Source: Amycolatopsis dendrobii (GTDB taxonomy: Bacteria; Actinomycetota; Actinomycetes; Mycobacteriales; Pseudonocardiaceae). Taken from it: a stretch of 64,000 nt of DNA. Under the pieces are notes generated by a model. It saw only the letters and a program-made list of their open reading frames with translations, did no database searches and was not told the origin of the DNA. The stretch spans positions 310,001 through 374,000 of the forward strand of contig NZ_JACGZW010000007.1 in assembly GCF_014145675.1 (NCBI RefSeq), read 5' to 3'. Shown in pieces: positions 61,800 to 64,000 of this stretch. A program made the translations under genes and the position numbers. Each line of letters begins with the position of its first letter. Position 1 is the stretch's first letter.

Positions 61800-62780
61800 T
61801 CACGCGGTCTGGCGGCGCCGGGAAACTGTCAACAGCCACAACAGATACCCGCCGCCCAACGCGGCCGCGACGACGCCCACCGGCAGCAGCGAAGCGTCCA
61901 GCACCCGCTGGCCCACGAAGTCCGCCGCCAGCACCAGCACCGCGCCCATCGCCGCGGAGGCGAGCAGGTTCGGGCCTGGTCGACGGGTCAGGCGGCGAGC
62001 GAGTTGCGGCGCGGCAAGGGCGACGAACGGGATCGGCCCGGCCGCGGCGGTCGCGGAAGCGGCCAAAGCCACTGCGGCCAACAGCACCACCGCGCGCACT
62101 CGTGGCACCGCGACCCCGACGGCGACCGCCGCGTCGTCGCCCATTTCCAGCATTCGCAGCGCGGGCTGGTGCACGAAGATGAACGGCGCGAGCACCACGA
62201 CGGCCAGGCACAGCGGGATGAAGTAGTTCCAGTCGCGGCCAGCAAGATCACCGGTCAGCCAGCCGACCGCCTGTGCCGCGGCTTCGAGTTTCGCTTGCAC
62301 CAGCAGATAACCGTTCACCCCGGCCAGCACCGCGCTCACCGCGATGCCCAGCAGCACCAGCCGTGAGCTGAGCAAACCGTGCGGGGCGCACAGCGCGGTG
62401 ACCAGCAACGCGGTGAGCAGGCCGCCCGCGACCGCGCCGACCGACACCAGGCCGGGGCCCGCGCCGAACAGCAGGATCATCATGATCCCGCCAGTCGCCG
62501 AGCCGGTGGTGAAGCCGATGATGTCCGGGCTGCCGAGCGGATTCCGGGTCACCGTCTGGAAAACCGTCCCTGCCAGCGCGAGCGCGACGCCGACGAAGAT
62601 CGCCACCAACGCGCGCGGCAGGCGACCGGTGACCACCAGGTACTGCGCCTTCGTGCCGGATCCGGCGAGCGTGCGCAGGACTTCGAGCGGCGACATCTCG
62701 TAATCGCCGGTGCCCACGGCGAGCACCAGAAGCACCGCCGCCACCAGCGCCAGCAAACCGACGACCAGCCACGTCCTCAT
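61800..62780 (-). CDS. Siderophore ABC transporter permease (FecCD family) 2
   Basis: The 326-residue protein has about ten membrane helices with the FecCD patterns GRLPRALVAIFVGVALALAGTVFQTVTRNPLGSPDIIG and GPIPFVALAAPQLARRLT. The ATG overlaps the stop of the preceding permease gene. It converges on the transglutaminase gene end-to-end with no gap. Confidence 0.93.
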   Translation of the reverse strand: MRTWLVVGLLALVAAVLLVLAVGTGDYEMSPLEVLRTLAGSGTKAQYLVVTGRLPRALVAIFVGVALALAGTVFQTVTRNPLGSPDIIGFTTGSATGGIMMILLFGAGPGLVSVGAVAGGLLTALLVTALCAPHGLLSSRLVLLGIAVSAVLAGVNGYLLVQAKLEAAAQAVGWLTGDLAGRDWNYFIPLCLAVVVLAPFIFVHQPALRMLEMGDDAAVAVGVAVPRVRAVVLLAAVALAASATAAAGPIPFVALAAPQLARRLTRRPGPNLLASAAMGAVLVLAADFVGQRVLDASLLPVGVVAAALGGGYLLWLLTVSRRRQTA

Positions 62781-63793
62781 CGCCGCACCGCCTTCAGCCG
62801 CCGCGCCACGATCACGAAGGCGACGCCGCCGATCACGTCCGTCATCAGGCCCACCTGGATTTCGCCATTCCCGCCGAGCAGCCGCCCGAGCACGTCGCAG
62901 CCGAGCAGCAGCACCGGCCCGAGCAGCGCGGACAACGGCAGCACCCACCGTTCGTCCTGGCCGACCAGCGCGCGCACGACGTGCGGGATCATCAGCCCGA
63001 CGAACGCGATGGGTCCGCACGCCGCGGTCGCCGTCGCGGAGAGCAGGCCGACCGCGATCATGCCGACCGCGCGGGTCAGCGCCGGGTTCGCGCCGAGGCC
63101 GCGCGCGCTGTCGTCGCCGAGCGCGACCGCGTTGAGCGGCCGGGCGAGCACTCCCGCGACCACCAGCGCGGCCAGGAAGAACGGCAGCAGTCCCGCCAGA
63201 CTGCCGAGGTTCCGGTTCACCAGCGAGCCGACGAGCCAGTACCGCATCTGGTCGAGGCTGTGCGTGTTGATCATCTGCATGCCCTGGTTGATCCCGACGA
63301 ACACGGCCTGGACCGCGACGCCCGCGAGCACCAGCCGCAGCGGGCTCACCGACCCGCCGATCACCGTGACCAGGACCGTTCCGGCCAGCGCGCCGAAAAA
63401 CGCGAACCACACCAGTTGCTGCGGCGAAGACACCGAGAACACCGCGCCGCCCAGGACGATCGCTACCGCCGCGCCGTGGTTGATGCCGAGCAGGCCGGGG
63501 TCGGCGACCGGGTTGCGGGTGATCGCCTGCAGCAGCGCGCCGGCCAGCCCGAGCCCGACGCCGACGGCGAGGCCGAGCAGCGTCCGCGGCAGCCGGTCGT
63601 CGCGGATGACGACGTCGGAGAACGTGCCGCTGTAGGAGAACAAGGCGTGCCACACGCTGCCGAGCGGCAACCGGTTGGAGCCGAAGGCGATGGACAGCAC
63701 CACCACCGCGACGAGTGCGACGAGCGCCGCGACCAGGACTGTCGCGCGGACGCCCCAGCGCCGGGATGTGACGCGCTCCCCAAGCAGGACCAT
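62777..63793 (-). CDS. Siderophore ABC transporter permease (FecCD family) 1
   Basis: The 338-residue protein has the same fold with DDRLPRTLLGLAVGVGLGLAGALLQAITRNPVADPGLLG and CGPIAFVGLMIPHVVRALVG. Two adjacent FecCD permeases form the heterodimeric channel. It is divergent from the binding protein gene, with an iron box between. Confidence 0.94.
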   Translation of the reverse strand: MVLLGERVTSRRWGVRATVLVAALVALVAVVVLSIAFGSNRLPLGSVWHALFSYSGTFSDVVIRDDRLPRTLLGLAVGVGLGLAGALLQAITRNPVADPGLLGINHGAAVAIVLGGAVFSVSSPQQLVWFAFFGALAGTVLVTVIGGSVSPLRLVLAGVAVQAVFVGINQGMQMINTHSLDQMRYWLVGSLVNRNLGSLAGLLPFFLAALVVAGVLARPLNAVALGDDSARGLGANPALTRAVGMIAVGLLSATATAACGPIAFVGLMIPHVVRALVGQDERWVLPLSALLGPVLLLGCDVLGRLLGGNGEIQVGLMTDVIGGVAFVIVARRLKAVRR

Positions 63794-63804
63794 GGCGTTA
63801 ACCC

Positions 63805-63823
63805 TAAGGCAAGGCTAACCTCA
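63805..63823. promoter_or_regulatory. Probable IdeR/DmdR iron box
   Basis: TAAGGCAAGGCTAACCTCA matches the IdeR/DmdR consensus TTAGGTTAGGCTAACCTAA at 15 of 19 positions. It sits between the divergent permease and binding-protein genes, where iron-bound repressor would block both. Confidence 0.8.
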
Positions 63824-63855
63824 GGCGGTACCTCACCCGATCCTCCGGAGTTCCG

Positions 63856-64000
63856 ATGACCCTCTCACCGGCGCGGCTGTCCCGCCGCGGCTTTCTCGCA
63901 GGCACCGCCGCCGCGGGCACCCTCGGCCTGCTGAGCGCCTGCGGGTACAAAGACGACCAGCCCGCTGCCGGCGACGGCGCGACGTGGTCCTTCACCGACG
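63856..64000 (+). CDS. Siderophore-binding lipoprotein (3' truncated)
   Basis: The first 48 codons are visible before the window ends. The signal peptide has a Tat-like RRGF motif (LSRRGFLAGTAAAGTLG) and a lipobox LLSACGY. The mature protein starts YKDDQPAAGDGATWSFTD, as in iron-siderophore binding proteins. A CCGGAG box precedes the ATG. It is divergent from the two permeases. Confidence 0.88.
   Translation, partial: MTLSPARLSRRGFLAGTAAAGTLGLLSACGYKDDQPAAGDGATWSFTD

Overview
The window is a high-GC chromosomal segment from a filamentous actinomycete, most probably Amycolatopsis or a close relative in the Pseudonocardiaceae. Evidence for this: very GC-rich third codon positions, many GTG starts and 4-bp start/stop overlaps, the actinobacterial dnaK-grpE-dnaJ-hspR operon, an EtfD-like oxidoreductase and a FadE5-type acyl-CoA dehydrogenase of mycobacterial type, EspG/DUF3558/PPE-like type VII secretion genes, and a rifamycin phosphotransferase preceded by a rifamycin-associated element. 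The taxon is inferred; no rRNA is present. I see no prophage, IS element, CRISPR array or biosynthetic gene cluster.

Layout. 0-5.5 kb: end of a flavoprotein reductase, a dienelactone hydrolase, a frameshifted membrane protein, a NarL-type two-component pair, and an epimerase divergent from a TetR regulator across a three-half-site operator. 5.5-10.3 kb: the heat-shock operon with an HspR box. 10.3-15.3 kb: a DUF4097/small protein/secreted S33 peptidase operon, a PEBP protein, NUDIX and GNAT enzymes, and a TetR-SMR efflux pair. 15.4-22.7 kb: etfD, a CDF metal transporter, a secreted CAP protein and rph. 22.7-30.5 kb: a secreted 13-repeat protein, a MarR-monooxygenase pair, dcd, an MpaB-like protein and tRNA-Gly(CCC). 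30.5-36.3 kb: a small accessory patch (doubtful ORF plus a PIN toxin-antitoxin pair), an amino acid permease, a tandem pair of acidic paralogues, an F420-type protein, a GNAT enzyme and a GlsB-like protein. 36.4-44 kb: fadE5, a LuxR-type regulator, mug, a methyltransferase, VanZ, small membrane proteins and a secreted 5'-nucleotidase. 44-51.6 kb: VanW, GroES-like and thioredoxin-NHL genes, a SMI1-like protein, SRPBCC and a large beta-helix membrane protein. 51.8-55.4 kb: an orphan type VII secretion substrate cassette ending in a decayed DUF3558 copy. 55.5-58.2 kb: a polar amino acid ABC importer. 58.3-61.8 kb: an ATP-grasp/alpha-E/transglutaminase operon of unknown product. 61.8-64 kb: a siderophore importer under a probable iron box.

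How genes may work together. The same 14-bp palindrome (TTAC-N6-GTAA) occurs once upstream of etfD and twice upstream of fadE5. It ties together the dehydrogenase that strips electrons from acyl-CoA and the membrane enzyme thought to pass ETF electrons to menaquinone, so a shared fatty-acid-responsive repressor is likely. The rph gene carries its own rifamycin-induction element. A family of 40-bp palindromes sits at the 3' ends of genes, twice overlapping the stop codon, and probably serves as bidirectional terminators.
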